Shown here: one piece after another, positions 8,627 through 18,507 of the stretch
How positions within the stretch are numbered: position 1 is the first letter of the stretch
Layout: each line of letters starts with the position of its first letter
From: Verrucomicrobium sp. BvORR034
Lineage (GTDB): Bacteria; Verrucomicrobiota; Verrucomicrobiia; Verrucomicrobiales; Verrucomicrobiaceae
Direction: 5' to 3'
Assembly: GCF_000739635.1 (NCBI RefSeq)
Contig: NZ_BATQ01000091.1
Span: 1-64,000, forward strand
DNA: 64,000 nucleotides
Notes under the pieces: model-generated
What the model saw: only the letters and a program-made list of their open reading frames with translations
Told to the model about the DNA's origin: nothing
Databases searched by the model: none
Program-made: the position numbers and the translations under genes

Positions 8627-11600
8627 ATGCGTATCCCATGCTCCTGTTCCCTCCATTGTGTTTTGGTGCTCTGGATCCTGTGTCTTCTGCCTGCCGCGCT
8701 GCGGGCGGATATTCCTGTCGATTATGAGGCGCTCACAGCGGGGGCGCAGGCCTTGGTCGTTCCGCAACCTGGAAGTCCGGGTGGGGTGGCGATGTTTGGC
8801 AGAGCTGCCTTTCCCGTGCTGAAGGGGCAGGGGAATCCCGTGAGGACGATGATTGCTGGGGGGCGTTATGGAGATAGCTACAACGCTGCGGCAGCCAGGG
8901 CCGTGGCGTTCTCGCACACCGGATTCTACGACACGGTAGCGGGCCCCCGCGGAACGATCTTTGCCAATGCGGTGCTCTGGGCGAGCCGACAGGCTTCGCC
9001 AGCAGGGACGAAGGTGGCGATCCTAAGCAACGCCGTCCCGGCTGCCTACTTCACCGGACAGGGGTACACCACTACGGCAGTGGGCACCAACTTGACGGCG
9101 GCAAATCTCACGGGCGTGCATGTGCTCGTGATGGGTGGACACACAACGCTCAACGCCGCTGCGGTGACCACGATTAAAAACTTCGCGGCAGCGGGCGGTG
9201 GGATTCTTCTCTCTGCCACGCCGTGGGCCCAGAGCACCCAGCAGTTCAACGACAGCAACAGCATTCTGGATCCCTTCGGGCTGGTGCTGAGCGGCAGTGG
9301 TCCCGACGAAGGATCCTACACGGTGGCAGAAGATGCCTATCCCGCCATCTCCTCGGCACTCCCGGCACTGGATGCGCTGATTGCAGACAAGGAGGGCACA
9401 GCTGTCATGACTCTGGCGGACCGCAAGATAGCCGCCAACGCGATCTTCCAGGTGGTGAGTGTGCGCATGGACATCTCTGAACTGGCTGCAAAGCTGGATA
9501 TCCTGGGCGATGCCAACCACTACGGGCTCATCGCTCCGACTCTGGCCTCGCCCATCAGCACGGCATTCAAGCCGGTGGAGGTGGCGCTGGCCCGCTACCA
9601 GTCGCAGAAGTTTGACCGCTTGCTCCCCGGGGAGTTGTTTGTCCACCCCTGTGCCGCAGATTTCCCAGGGCTGCCGACGCCGGGAGCCACCCCTGTGACC
9701 AAGTCGGTGCTGGTTCAGGGAAACACCCCGACCGACTTCTACATGAACGCGGGCGACAAGCCCACGCGGAATGAGACCGGACTCTTTGCCGCACCTGGAG
9801 CGACGATCACCGTCACCATCCCCGCGGCCGTGGTGAATCAGGGGCTGCAGGTGCTGATCTCAGGGAACGGAAGCGAGGACACGACGTTCGAGGAGGGTAA
9901 CTGGACCTTTTTTCCGAAACTCTGGCGTCGCGTCGCGCTGACCCAGTCAGTCATGCAGACGGGCAATGTTCTGGGTGGATTGGTGACGATTCTGGTGCCT
10001 GCGGGAAAGAACCTGGGGACCATCCCTGTCACGGTGGAGGGAGCGATCGAGGCTCCTGCCTTTGTCCTGGGGCAGACCACGGATGCAGCGTGGAATGCGG
10101 GCGTGAAGAATCGTCCCGCCCCCTATGGCTATATTCTGAACGACAAGCTGACGATTTATCTCCCTAAATTCCAGCTCACGGCCCTGAGCAACCCCACGGA
10201 GGTTACCTCTTACTGGAAGCGGGTCATGGATTTGGGCGACGAATATTACGGGTACACCCTTTACAGAAAGCGCGGGGAAGCCATCGCCACGTCCCGGTAT
10301 GTCGACTACGGCGCGGCGTATGCCGGATATCCCATCGAGGCTGGCTGGGGGGCCACCAGTGAGTCCATGCTCAACCGGGCCTTGACGCAGGGAAGTTGGG
10401 GAGATTTCCACGAACTCGGTCATGGCTATCAAAACAACTTCAATGACGCGTTTGTCATCGCCCTCAGCGCAGAGGTGGATGTGAACCTGCTGCCCGGCAT
10501 GGTGTACACGATGATCCATGACCGCACTTCGTGGGACGGCGCGCACTCCAGCTATGATGCCGTCAGCCGGTTGAACGCCCGGAACACCTTCCTCGGCCTG
10601 CCTGCCACGGAACGGACCTGGCAGAAGGCGCATGACAGCTACCCGGTGGCTTATGACTTCTACTTCAACCTTGCCGAGGCTTTTGGTTGGGAGGTGTACA
10701 AGACGGCTCTGGGGCGTCTGATGAAGTATTTGCAGACTCCCACCTCTGCCACGGATCCGGTGTTGCATGCGCTCAGCTCGAGCGATCCCAACTTCAAGCG
10801 AAACCGCTTCTACCTCCTGTTCTGCGATGCGGCGGGGCGCAATCTTGACGCCTATTTCCAGAGATACGGTTTGGGGGTGGTCGGAAAGGGACAGGAGATT
10901 ACCCAGTCGGTCAAAGACCTAATCGCGGCGAAGAACTACCCGGTGTGGACGGACAACACCGCCATTGACAGCCTGTCGACCCCTCCGGTGCTGAATGTCC
11001 CCGAGGACACCCTTCCAGGATCGGAATTGTACGCGTTCGTGGCGACCGATGCGGAGGAGCCCGGCACCATCTGGGACTATCAGATCACGGCGGGAAATAC
11101 CGGCAATGCGTTCACGATTGACCGCCGCACCGGGCGGCTGCGGGTGCAGAAGCTGGATGCCGAAACCCTCGCGAGCTACACCCTCACTGTGCAGGTGCAG
11201 GACAACGGAGTGCCCCGTTTTGCGGCAACGAAAACGTTGACGGTGAATGTGGCCAACGTTGGTGAGGCGCCCCAGGTGGAGAGCCGGGCCCTGGCTGCGA
11301 ACAGCGGGATGGTGCAGGGGGCTGCGTTGGGGACGGTACCGGTGGTACTGGAGTCGGGGCGCACGCTTGCAGGCTTTGAAATCGTGGCCGGCAACGATGG
11401 ACACTTCAACATCGATGCGCTGACGGGCGTGGTTTCAGTCAACAACCCAAGCGCCCTGGCCAATCCCGGGGTGGTGGTCCTGAAGGTGCGGGCGGTGGAC
11501 AGTGCCGGCGCGGCGGGGTTTGGCACGGTGCCAGTGGTGTGCAACCGCACCACAGGGGTCTTGGAAGAACGGTGGCCGGGGACAGTCATCACGGGCAATC

Positions 11601-13852
11601 CCACGGTGACCAGCACGTATGCCAGCTTCACCTCAGCCCAAAATGTTGCTGAAAACTATGTGCGCCGTGTCTCGGGCTGGGTGATTCCGCCGAAAACGGG
11701 ATTCTACACCTTCTGGATCGCATCTGACGACAATAGCACTCTCTCGCTGAGCACAGACGAGACGGCCGCCCAGATGGGGACGGTGGCCAGTGTCAGCGGA
11801 TGGACCAACTTCCAGGCATGGGACAGCAACGCATCGCAGAAGTCAGCGCCGGTCTTTCTCCAGGCGGATCGTGGTTATTACATCGAAGCCGTGCAACGTG
11901 AAGGTGGTGGCGGAGACCATGTGGCGGTAGCGTGGCAGGGGCCGGGCATGACCCGGCAGGTGGTTCCCGGCACCGCCTTGATCCCACGGAACGCGACCAC
12001 CAGCTACCCGTCTGCCGCACCTTCACCTGACCTTGCGATCAGTTCACCGGCAGAGAGCGCGGTCGTGTTCTCGCCGGGGACGATTCCCGTGGCGGTGTCG
12101 ATCAGCAATGAAACTCTCAATGTCGCCAAGGTGCTCCTGCTGGATGGTGAAAACGTGGTGGGTGAAGACACGGTGGCACCGTTTGTGGTGAACTGGGTGA
12201 ATCCCGCCGCTGGGCCGCATGCCCTGCGAGCCCGGATGGTGTTCGACTCAGGGATCATGGATACAGGAGTCCGGTCCGTGACCGTGGCCCCGGATGGAGC
12301 ACCCATGGCCGTCATCACTCGTCCCTTGCGGGAGGCCTGTGCCGTGCCAAACGGGGTGGGGCTGGTGCTGGAGTCGCTGGTGGTGGATGATCAGCCGGGA
12401 ACCGTGAGTGTCACCTGGAGCCAGGTCAGCGGGCCAGGGACGGTGACGTTTTCCGATGCTGGTGCCCTTAATACAGCGGCCACCTTCTCGCAGAGCGGGA
12501 CTTACGTGCTGCGCCTAGCGGCGAACGATGGGGGCAATACCACGCAGGATGAGGTGAGTGTGGCTTACGGGGTGTCGCCAGCTCCTCTCATCAACACCGG
12601 GATCAATGCCCCCAGCGCTGGCACCGGGCAGGTCATCGGAGGGACGGTGACCGTCCAAGGGGCTGGTGTCGGTCTCTATGGTGCGGCGGATCAGTGCCAG
12701 TTTTACCATCAGGTGCTCACGGGAGACTTCGACGTGCGGGCCCGTCTGGTGAGCCGTGGCGTCCCCATTCCCGGCGGCCAATGCGGCCTGATGGTCCGCG
12801 AATCCCTGGCACCGGGTTCGATGAATATCTCTCTCTCCCAGGACAGTGCGGCTACCAACTACTTGCTGCACCGCAGTGCCTCAGGCCTGACCTCCACAGC
12901 GGATGTCGGGGGAAGCATCAACAATGCCCCTGCCACCTGGCTGCGACTGGTGAGGAGTGGAGGTGCCTTCACAGGCTACGTGTCTGAAGATGGCATCAAC
13001 TGGACGCCCAAGGCGCCGGTCAATGTGGGGCTTTCTGGCAGTGTTTATGTGGGTTTTGTGGTGGCTAACGGCAGCAACCATGCCGCCGACGCGCTGAACA
13101 CGGCCGTGTTTGACCAGGTGAGTGGACTGAACCTGCTCAATACGGGTGCCTATGTCTCGGCTGGGCCGGATCAATCGCCGACAGGCCTTCAGGCTTCCCT
13201 GCAGGGTTCGACCCATGACGACAGCCTGCCCAGTCCGCCCTCGGCGGTGACCGTGCAATGGTCCCAGGTGAGCGGCCCCGGTGTGATGGTGTTGGGTTCG
13301 CCCGACACCTTTAGCACCACCGCCAGCATCCCATCTCCCGGCACGTATGTCCTGCGACTCACGGTCGATGATGGTGAGGTCAAGACATGCGACGAGGTGA
13401 CGGTGACCTCGCCGACGCAGATTGCCTGGTGGCGCAGTCAGCATTTCGGCGCGCAGGCGAACCAGACGGGGATTGCAGGAAACCTCTCCGACCCGAATGG
13501 CAATGCAGTGCCCAATCTGCTGGAATATGCGCACGGCACGGACCCGCAGGCGGGAGGCTCCCCGGCACCCATCACGTCCAAAATCGAAAGCGATCGGCTG
13601 ACGTTGAGGTTTCCCCGAAACAGCCTTGCGACGGATCTCACCCTGACGGTGCAGGCGGCCGATGCACCCAACGGACCATGGACGGATTTGGCGCGAAGCA
13701 CGGGTGGTGCCCCCTTTGTGCGGTTAAACTCGGGATCGGGAGTGTCTGAGACTGGCACGGGTGCCGTGAAGGACGTGCGGGTCACAGACTACATCTTCGT
13801 CTATGACCCTGCCCATCCTCAGCGCTTTATGAGAGTGCTGGTCGGGTTCTAG
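8627..13852 (+). CDS. Giant secreted M60-type metallopeptidase with cadherin, PA14 and PKD-like domains
   Basis: A 1741-residue exoprotein. The start at 8627 is the first ATG before a Sec signal ending LPAALRA. Order of parts: an N-terminal domain with a Rossmann/amidotransferase-like stretch (VLVMGG); an M60/enhancin-like peptidase with HELGHGYQ (H595, E596, H599) and downstream E616; cadherin-like repeats (about 785-950); a PA14 domain (about 980-1125); an Ig-like domain (about 1130-1220); a PKD/REJ-like domain (about 1228-1314); a DUF1349/laminin-like beta-sandwich (about 1320-1500); a second PKD-like domain; and a tail with DPNGNAVPNLLEYAHGTDP. M60 enzymes cleave mucin-type glycoproteins, so a role in degrading host or algal glycoprotein is inferred. 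Confidence 0.8.
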   Translation: MRIPCSCSLHCVLVLWILCLLPAALRADIPVDYEALTAGAQALVVPQPGSPGGVAMFGRAAFPVLKGQGNPVRTMIAGGRYGDSYNAAAARAVAFSHTGFYDTVAGPRGTIFANAVLWASRQASPAGTKVAILSNAVPAAYFTGQGYTTTAVGTNLTAANLTGVHVLVMGGHTTLNAAAVTTIKNFAAAGGGILLSATPWAQSTQQFNDSNSILDPFGLVLSGSGPDEGSYTVAEDAYPAISSALPALDALIADKEGTAVMTLADRKIAANAIFQVVSVRMDISELAAKLDILGDANHYGLIAPTLASPISTAFKPVEVALARYQSQKFDRLLPGELFVHPCAADFPGLPTPGATPVTKSVLVQGNTPTDFYMNAGDKPTRNETGLFAAPGATITVTIPAAVVNQGLQVLISGNGSEDTTFEEGNWTFFPKLWRRVALTQSVMQTGNVLGGLVTILVPAGKNLGTIPVTVEGAIEAPAFVLGQTTDAAWNAGVKNRPAPYGYILNDKLTIYLPKFQLTALSNPTEVTSYWKRVMDLGDEYYGYTLYRKRGEAIATSRYVDYGAAYAGYPIEAGWGATSESMLNRALTQGSWGDFHELGHGYQNNFNDAFVIALSAEVDVNLLPGMVYTMIHDRTSWDGAHSSYDAVSRLNARNTFLGLPATERTWQKAHDSYPVAYDFYFNLAEAFGWEVYKTALGRLMKYLQTPTSATDPVLHALSSSDPNFKRNRFYLLFCDAAGRNLDAYFQRYGLGVVGKGQEITQSVKDLIAAKNYPVWTDNTAIDSLSTPPVLNVPEDTLPGSELYAFVATDAEEPGTIWDYQITAGNTGNAFTIDRRTGRLRVQKLDAETLASYTLTVQVQDNGVPRFAATKTLTVNVANVGEAPQVESRALAANSGMVQGAALGTVPVVLESGRTLAGFEIVAGNDGHFNIDALTGVVSVNNPSALANPGVVVLKVRAVDSAGAAGFGTVPVVCNRTTGVLEERWPGTVITGNPTVTSTYASFTSAQNVAENYVRRVSGWVIPPKTGFYTFWIASDDNSTLSLSTDETAAQMGTVASVSGWTNFQAWDSNASQKSAPVFLQADRGYYIEAVQREGGGGDHVAVAWQGPGMTRQVVPGTALIPRNATTSYPSAAPSPDLAISSPAESAVVFSPGTIPVAVSISNETLNVAKVLLLDGENVVGEDTVAPFVVNWVNPAAGPHALRARMVFDSGIMDTGVRSVTVAPDGAPMAVITRPLREACAVPNGVGLVLESLVVDDQPGTVSVTWSQVSGPGTVTFSDAGALNTAATFSQSGTYVLRLAANDGGNTTQDEVSVAYGVSPAPLINTGINAPSAGTGQVIGGTVTVQGAGVGLYGAADQCQFYHQVLTGDFDVRARLVSRGVPIPGGQCGLMVRESLAPGSMNISLSQDSAATNYLLHRSASGLTSTADVGGSINNAPATWLRLVRSGGAFTGYVSEDGINWTPKAPVNVGLSGSVYVGFVVANGSNHAADALNTAVFDQVSGLNLLNTGAYVSAGPDQSPTGLQASLQGSTHDDSLPSPPSAVTVQWSQVSGPGVMVLGSPDTFSTTASIPSPGTYVLRLTVDDGEVKTCDEVTVTSPTQIAWWRSQHFGAQANQTGIAGNLSDPNGNAVPNLLEYAHGTDPQAGGSPAPITSKIESDRLTLRFPRNSLATDLTLTVQAADAPNGPWTDLARSTGGAPFVRLNSGSGVSETGTGAVKDVRVTDYIFVYDPAHPQRFMRVLVGF

Positions 13853-13894
13853 TGAGGGGGATGGCTCGCTGGGGTGCCTGGAGATTGGCTGCTC

Positions 13895-15172
13895 TCAAGC
13901 AAACCCCGGCACACTCGCGGCGCTGCTTGTGCCGAAGCTGTCTCCTTCGATGCCCATCCTCTGCAGCATCTGCACGTAGAGGTTGCACAGCGGAGTGTTG
14001 TCCTTGGCATCGCGCGCCACGTGCTGACCGTGTTGGAATCCGCCTCCGGCAAGCAGCACGGGCAGGTTGCGCCAGTCGTGACTGTTGGCGTTGCCGAGGT
14101 TGCTGCCGAAGAGCACCATCGTGTTGTCCAGCAGGCACTTGTCGCCTTCCTTCTTTTGCTTGAGCGCTCCGAGCAGCTTGTTGCAGGCGTTCATCTCCGC
14201 TTTTTCCACCAGTTCCAGCTGACGGATCTTCTCCGGATCCTGGCCGTGATGGGAGAGGTTGTGGTGATCAATGCTCACTCCGGGCACGGGCGGCACATCG
14301 CCGCGCCCCTGCACGAGGATGGTGATGAGCCGGGTGCTGTCCGTCTGGAGGGCCAGGGGCACCAACTCAAAGAGCAACTGCATGCGACCGATGATGTCGG
14401 CATTCTCAGCGATATCGGACGGTGCCTTGGCATCGATGACCGGCTTGGGCTTCTGCACCCACTCCTCCTGCTTGGCAAGACGCACTTCCATCTCACGCAC
14501 AGAGGTGAAGTACTCGTCCAGCTTCTCGCGGTCTGAGGAGCCAACTCGCGAGCCAAATCGTTTGGCCTCTTCGCGGACAGTATCCATGATGCTGCGTCCG
14601 TCCTTGAGCTTGCGCATCTGCTGCTGCACCTCCCACTGGGAGCCGTTGGTAAACAGCTTGGCAAAGACGACGGAGGGACGCGTTTCGGCCGGGATCATCA
14701 CGCCGCTGCGGGTGTAGCTCTGGCTGACATTGTTGGTTCCCAAGGTGAGGGACGGGTAGCGGGTTTCCACGCCAATCTTCTCGGCGACATACTGGTCCAG
14801 AGAGATGGTATTGCGGAATCCACCCAAGCCCGGGTGACGGGCGGAAGTGAGCCAGGTCATCTCAGAGGAGTGACCATCGGCACCCGACTGGTCTGGATGG
14901 GAGAGGCCGGAGAAGACGGTGAAGTCATTGCGGTGCTCCTTCATCAGGTCCAGATACTCCGTGGCGACATAGTCGCGCCCGGCCTGGGTGGGGAAGAAGG
15001 CGGGCCCGTAGATGCCGAGACTCGTGCAGACCGCCACCATCCGCTTCGGAGATGCGGCAGCGGCAGCGGCTGCCTTGTGCGGCCACATGGCATCCAGAAA
15101 CGGCAGAGCCAGGGAGACGCCAGTGCCACGCAGAAAGGCGCGGCGGGAAAGGGGAGATGAAGGGCGGTTCAT
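13895..15172 (-). CDS. DUF1552 secreted protein (Tat signal)
   Basis: A 425-residue protein with a twin-arginine signal (RRAFLRGTGVSLALPF). The body matches the DUF1552 family, which in Planctomycetes and Verrucomicrobia is nearly always next to a DUF1592/DUF1587 cytochrome-type protein. That partner lies 29 bases upstream on the same strand, so the two are probably cotranscribed. The family has a sulfatase/DUF1501-like look (SHPDQSGADGHSS, SIDHHNLSHHG, VLFGSNLGNANSHDW) but no proven activity. Cofactor loading before export is implied by the Tat signal. Function unknown; export is near certain. Confidence 0.85.
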   Translation of the reverse strand: MNRPSSPLSRRAFLRGTGVSLALPFLDAMWPHKAAAAAAASPKRMVAVCTSLGIYGPAFFPTQAGRDYVATEYLDLMKEHRNDFTVFSGLSHPDQSGADGHSSEMTWLTSARHPGLGGFRNTISLDQYVAEKIGVETRYPSLTLGTNNVSQSYTRSGVMIPAETRPSVVFAKLFTNGSQWEVQQQMRKLKDGRSIMDTVREEAKRFGSRVGSSDREKLDEYFTSVREMEVRLAKQEEWVQKPKPVIDAKAPSDIAENADIIGRMQLLFELVPLALQTDSTRLITILVQGRGDVPPVPGVSIDHHNLSHHGQDPEKIRQLELVEKAEMNACNKLLGALKQKKEGDKCLLDNTMVLFGSNLGNANSHDWRNLPVLLAGGGFQHGQHVARDAKDNTPLCNLYVQMLQRMGIEGDSFGTSSAASVPGFA

Positions 15173-15201
15173 AGTGGCGGTGGCGTAATCGGATGGGTGT
15201 C

Positions 15202-17652
15202 CTACTTGGACTGGAAGAGGGGGCTTTGCACAATTTCCTGAACCAAGGTGCGGAGTCCGCCGCCCTGTTCTTGTGTTTTGGCGACGATGGCATCAATGGC
15301 GGGGCGGTCAGAGAACCCGATGCCTGCGCCAGTGGAATAGATGACAAGCTTCTCCGTTATCGCCCGCACGACCGGCTGGGGATTGGCCATGAGCAGTTTC
15401 TTGAAGTCTGTGATGCCGGTGAAGGCGGCTCCATCCGCCAGAGCACCGCTGGCATCTACGGCCGGGCCGAGCTTGATGTAGAGGCGCTTCTTCTGGGTGT
15501 TCGACACGGTGGTCGTGTCACCCTTGTCCTGGGATCGGTAACGGTCCCGGAAGCCGCCGATGACATCGAAGCTCTCCAGGGCGAATCCGGGAGGGTCGAT
15601 CTTGCTATGGCAGCCCTTGCACGTTTCCGAGTTGCGATGCTTGTCCAGCTGCTCTCTCACGGTGGTGGCGCCGCGGGTATCGGGCTCCAGGGACCCCACG
15701 CCCGGCGGGGGTGGGGAGGGAGGCTGCCCCAGCAGCTTCTTCATGACCCAGGCCCCGCGCAGCACGGGCGAGGTGGTGGTGCCATTGGCCGTGACCTTGA
15801 GGACACTGGCCTGGGTGATGATGCCGCCTCGCGGACTGTTGGCGGGCAGGGAGACCTTACGGATCTGCTCACCATCCACGCCGTCAATCTGATAGTGCGC
15901 CGCCAGCCGGCTGTTGAGCATGGCAAAGTCTGAATGGATGATGTTGGTGACCGGGAGGTTCGAGGTAAGGAGTTCGGAAAAGAACGCCTCCGTCTCATCC
16001 ACCATGGACACCCGCAGAAGCTCGTCCGCCTCGGGGTAGAGCTTCTTGTCCGGCGTGGTGGCGTCGATATTGCGGAGGTCCAGCCACTGGCCGGTGAAGT
16101 TGGTGACAAAGGCCTTGGCCCGTTCGTTCTTGAGCATCCGCTCCACCTGGCCACGAAGCACTTGGGGATCACTGAGTTTCTTCTCGCTCGCCAGCTTGAG
16201 CAGTTCCTCATCCGGCATGGTGCTCCAGAGGAAGTAGGAGAGCCGGGAAGCCAGGGCGTGGTCGGTCAGCTTGCCAGTGTGCTCCTCCAGGAAGAGGAAC
16301 TGCGGGGCGGTGAGGATGGCGCGGAAGCCGATGCGGATGGCGTCGAGGTAGTTCAACTGCTCATCCAGTGCATCCGTCGTCAGCTTCACATAACGGTCTG
16401 CTTCGCCCGGTTCCAGCGGTCGGCGGAAGGCCTTGGTGGCAAAGCGTTCCAAGACCTGCTTGGCGCTCGCCTCGGGATCTTCCGGCTTTATTTCATAGGC
16501 CACCCGCTTGTCGCGGTTCTTGCGACCTTCCTCGATCTTGGTGATCGGCGTGTCGCCAAAAAGGGCCTCCATGCTGCGGGGCGGCCAGGTTTCTTTGAGG
16601 GGGCCTTCCACCTCCACCCACTGGATGGCCAGGCCATTTCCCCCGAACTCCTTGGCCCCGATGTTGTACACGTTTTGCCCCTTCTCATCCACGCCGGTGT
16701 TGGTCGGCTCGATGCGCAGGTGTTCGTTGGCGCGAAGACGGCCCACGAACTCCACCACGCGAGGCTTGTCCGCGGGCATGTCGAACCAGCCCAGGAGCTG
16801 CTTGTCCTTGAAGTTGTCTCCGTAAACCCGCATGGGGATGCTCTCGCCCTTGCTCTGGAAGCCGTAGGCGCTCACGCGGATGCGGAACAGTCCGGCCGGA
16901 TGGCGCTCCACCTGGCGGATCTGGGCCGCCGGGTAGCCTTGGTCAAAGAAGACAATGGCGTCTGGCAGTTCCTTCAAAAGCTGGCGGTGCTTGCTTTTGG
17001 GATCGTTGGGGTTGGTGAGTGTGCCTTCAGGCGTGTCGATGTTCTTGCGCACGCCTTCCTCGTCCTTGACCAGCCAGTGGCCACTGATAGGCGCGGGTTC
17101 TGGTCCGAGATTGATCGCGGCATCGACGGCAGCGTCCGCGGCCTCGAGGTACTTTTCCATCTGGAGGGTAGAGAGCCGCAACCCTTCAGAAACCGTGTCG
17201 AAGCCGTACAGCGGGGTGTCGGCTGGCAGCATGGCCGTGAGCGGGAGCGTGATGGCCAGCAGGTCCTGCACGGTGCGCTCGTACTCTTCCCGATTGAGCC
17301 GACGGAGGACGGTGCGGCCATTCGCGGCGACCTTCTGCTTGTCCACCGTGCTCAGGTTGTCCCCGAGGTTGGTCAGAAAGGCCCTGGAGGCATCGGCCGG
17401 AGGGCGCTCTTCCTTCTTGGGCGGCATCTCGCCCTTGTGCACCACGTCGTAAACTTTCACCCACTTCTCGTAAGTCGCTTTCTCATTCGGTGCCCAGAGC
17501 AACACCTCCAGGTCCACCCCGCCTTTTTTGGTCTCCGTGTCGTGGCACTCCAGACAATGATTGCCGAAAAAGGCCTTGGTATCGGGCGCAGCCGGAAGGT
17601 GGGTGCCCGTAATCAACAGGGTGGCGGTGGCGAGGAGCGGCAGTCTTGGCAT
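15202..17652 (-). CDS. DUF1592 domain protein with cytochrome-c type haem motifs
   Basis: An 816-residue exported protein of the planctomycete-type cytochrome family, with domain order PSCyt1-like, DUF1587, DUF1595, DUF1592, DUF1588 and DUF1585. An N-terminal haem motif CLECH (C33, C36, H37) follows the signal, and a second, CKGCH, lies in the C-terminal half before PPGFALESFD. LRRLNREEYERTVQDLL is the DUF1587 signature; FLWSTMPDEELL lies in DUF1592. The ATG at 17652 is preferred because the signal peptide then starts correctly. Likely a periplasmic redox protein working with the downstream DUF1552 protein; the substrate is unknown, with polysaccharide oxidation often proposed. Confidence 0.88.
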   Translation of the reverse strand: MPRLPLLATATLLITGTHLPAAPDTKAFFGNHCLECHDTETKKGGVDLEVLLWAPNEKATYEKWVKVYDVVHKGEMPPKKEERPPADASRAFLTNLGDNLSTVDKQKVAANGRTVLRRLNREEYERTVQDLLAITLPLTAMLPADTPLYGFDTVSEGLRLSTLQMEKYLEAADAAVDAAINLGPEPAPISGHWLVKDEEGVRKNIDTPEGTLTNPNDPKSKHRQLLKELPDAIVFFDQGYPAAQIRQVERHPAGLFRIRVSAYGFQSKGESIPMRVYGDNFKDKQLLGWFDMPADKPRVVEFVGRLRANEHLRIEPTNTGVDEKGQNVYNIGAKEFGGNGLAIQWVEVEGPLKETWPPRSMEALFGDTPITKIEEGRKNRDKRVAYEIKPEDPEASAKQVLERFATKAFRRPLEPGEADRYVKLTTDALDEQLNYLDAIRIGFRAILTAPQFLFLEEHTGKLTDHALASRLSYFLWSTMPDEELLKLASEKKLSDPQVLRGQVERMLKNERAKAFVTNFTGQWLDLRNIDATTPDKKLYPEADELLRVSMVDETEAFFSELLTSNLPVTNIIHSDFAMLNSRLAAHYQIDGVDGEQIRKVSLPANSPRGGIITQASVLKVTANGTTTSPVLRGAWVMKKLLGQPPSPPPPGVGSLEPDTRGATTVREQLDKHRNSETCKGCHSKIDPPGFALESFDVIGGFRDRYRSQDKGDTTTVSNTQKKRLYIKLGPAVDASGALADGAAFTGITDFKKLLMANPQPVVRAITEKLVIYSTGAGIGFSDRPAIDAIVAKTQEQGGGLRTLVQEIVQSPLFQSK

Positions 17653-17749
17653 CTGGCGGGTTGCAAATGGGCAATCCACCATAAACGTACTGGAGCCCGA
17701 CATATTTGTAGAAATCGGACATTCATCAGCAGGGCTTCTCCTGACGATT

Positions 17750-18433
17750 TCATCCTCCAGTCGTCGAGGTCACATAGTAAATCCCGTCCGCAATGCGGCG
17801 GGAGTAGGGCGGGTTGCGCGTCGCTCCCGACGGGAGAATCAGGTAACCAGCGCGCCAGCCACCCATGCCTTCAGTGACGATGATGACTTCGCGCTCGTTC
17901 ACCGCCACGTAGGCTGCTCTAGCAGCGAGAGCTCTCAGCCCGGGAGACAGGGTCTCTCGTGGCACCTCGGTGCCAAACCAACGGACTCGGTCGGGGGCGG
18001 CGTCAAAGGGCGGCCGGGTGTTGATCAGGTGCTGCACCTCGTCTCGGAGCTGGGGAATCCCCGCCGCGGTGAATTCGCGACGCTCGGCCAGGGTGGCGGC
18101 CGTTTGAACCAGGTGCGACGGACTGGCCAACACCGCAAATGCCGCGGCGCTGGCTAGAATCCCCGTGGTGAACCACCGCCAGGAGGAATGACTAAAGGAG
18201 ATCAGGCTGCAAAACAAAGTGGATAGGCCAAGCCCCCCAAGACCCAAGGCCGCAACAACGGCGATCAGTCCCACAAGCGAGGCGTTTGGTCGGCGCCCCA
18301 CTCCATGGATTTGCCAGAAATAGACCCACGCCAGACCAGCCACCAACAGGCAGAACAGCGTGAGTTGAATCAGTTCGTAAGGGGGGCGTTTTGTGAGGGA
18401 TTTCACTTTCCCTCTGAGTCTGCCACGGCGCAC
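17750..18433 (-). CDS. Membrane protein of unknown function
   Basis: A 227-residue frame with a GTG start and a very basic N-terminus. Three hydrophobic segments (about 20-40, 52-75 and 86-105) are followed by a soluble C-terminal domain of about 110 residues containing VAVNEREVIIVTEGMGGWRAGY. No family is recognised. It lies upstream of the DUF1592 gene on the same strand with about 100 bases between them, and its transcript is separated from the ThuA gene by a strong terminator. The start is uncertain; internal starts would remove only part of the basic head. Confidence 0.65.
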   Translation of the reverse strand: MRRGRLRGKVKSLTKRPPYELIQLTLFCLLVAGLAWVYFWQIHGVGRRPNASLVGLIAVVAALGLGGLGLSTLFCSLISFSHSSWRWFTTGILASAAAFAVLASPSHLVQTAATLAERREFTAAGIPQLRDEVQHLINTRPPFDAAPDRVRWFGTEVPRETLSPGLRALAARAAYVAVNEREVIIVTEGMGGWRAGYLILPSGATRNPPYSRRIADGIYYVTSTTGG

Positions 18434-18439
18434 TTGGAG

Positions 18440-18482
18440 TGAAAAGAAAAAGGGAACCGCGGAGCTGGTCCGCGGTTCCCTT
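18440..18482 (-). terminator. Rho-independent terminator for the thuA-like gene
   Basis: A perfect 14-base-pair stem (18450-18463 with 18469-18482, five-base loop) is followed on the minus strand by TTTTCTTTTC, directly downstream of the thuA-like reading frame. Confidence 0.88.
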
Positions 18483-18507
18483 CAATCCTTGAAATGCAGG
18501 GGATGGC

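Noticed and set aside
15934-17877. 647-codon open frame antisense to the DUF1592 gene
   Set aside because: The DUF1592 protein on the other strand has clear haem and family motifs; the antisense frame has none.
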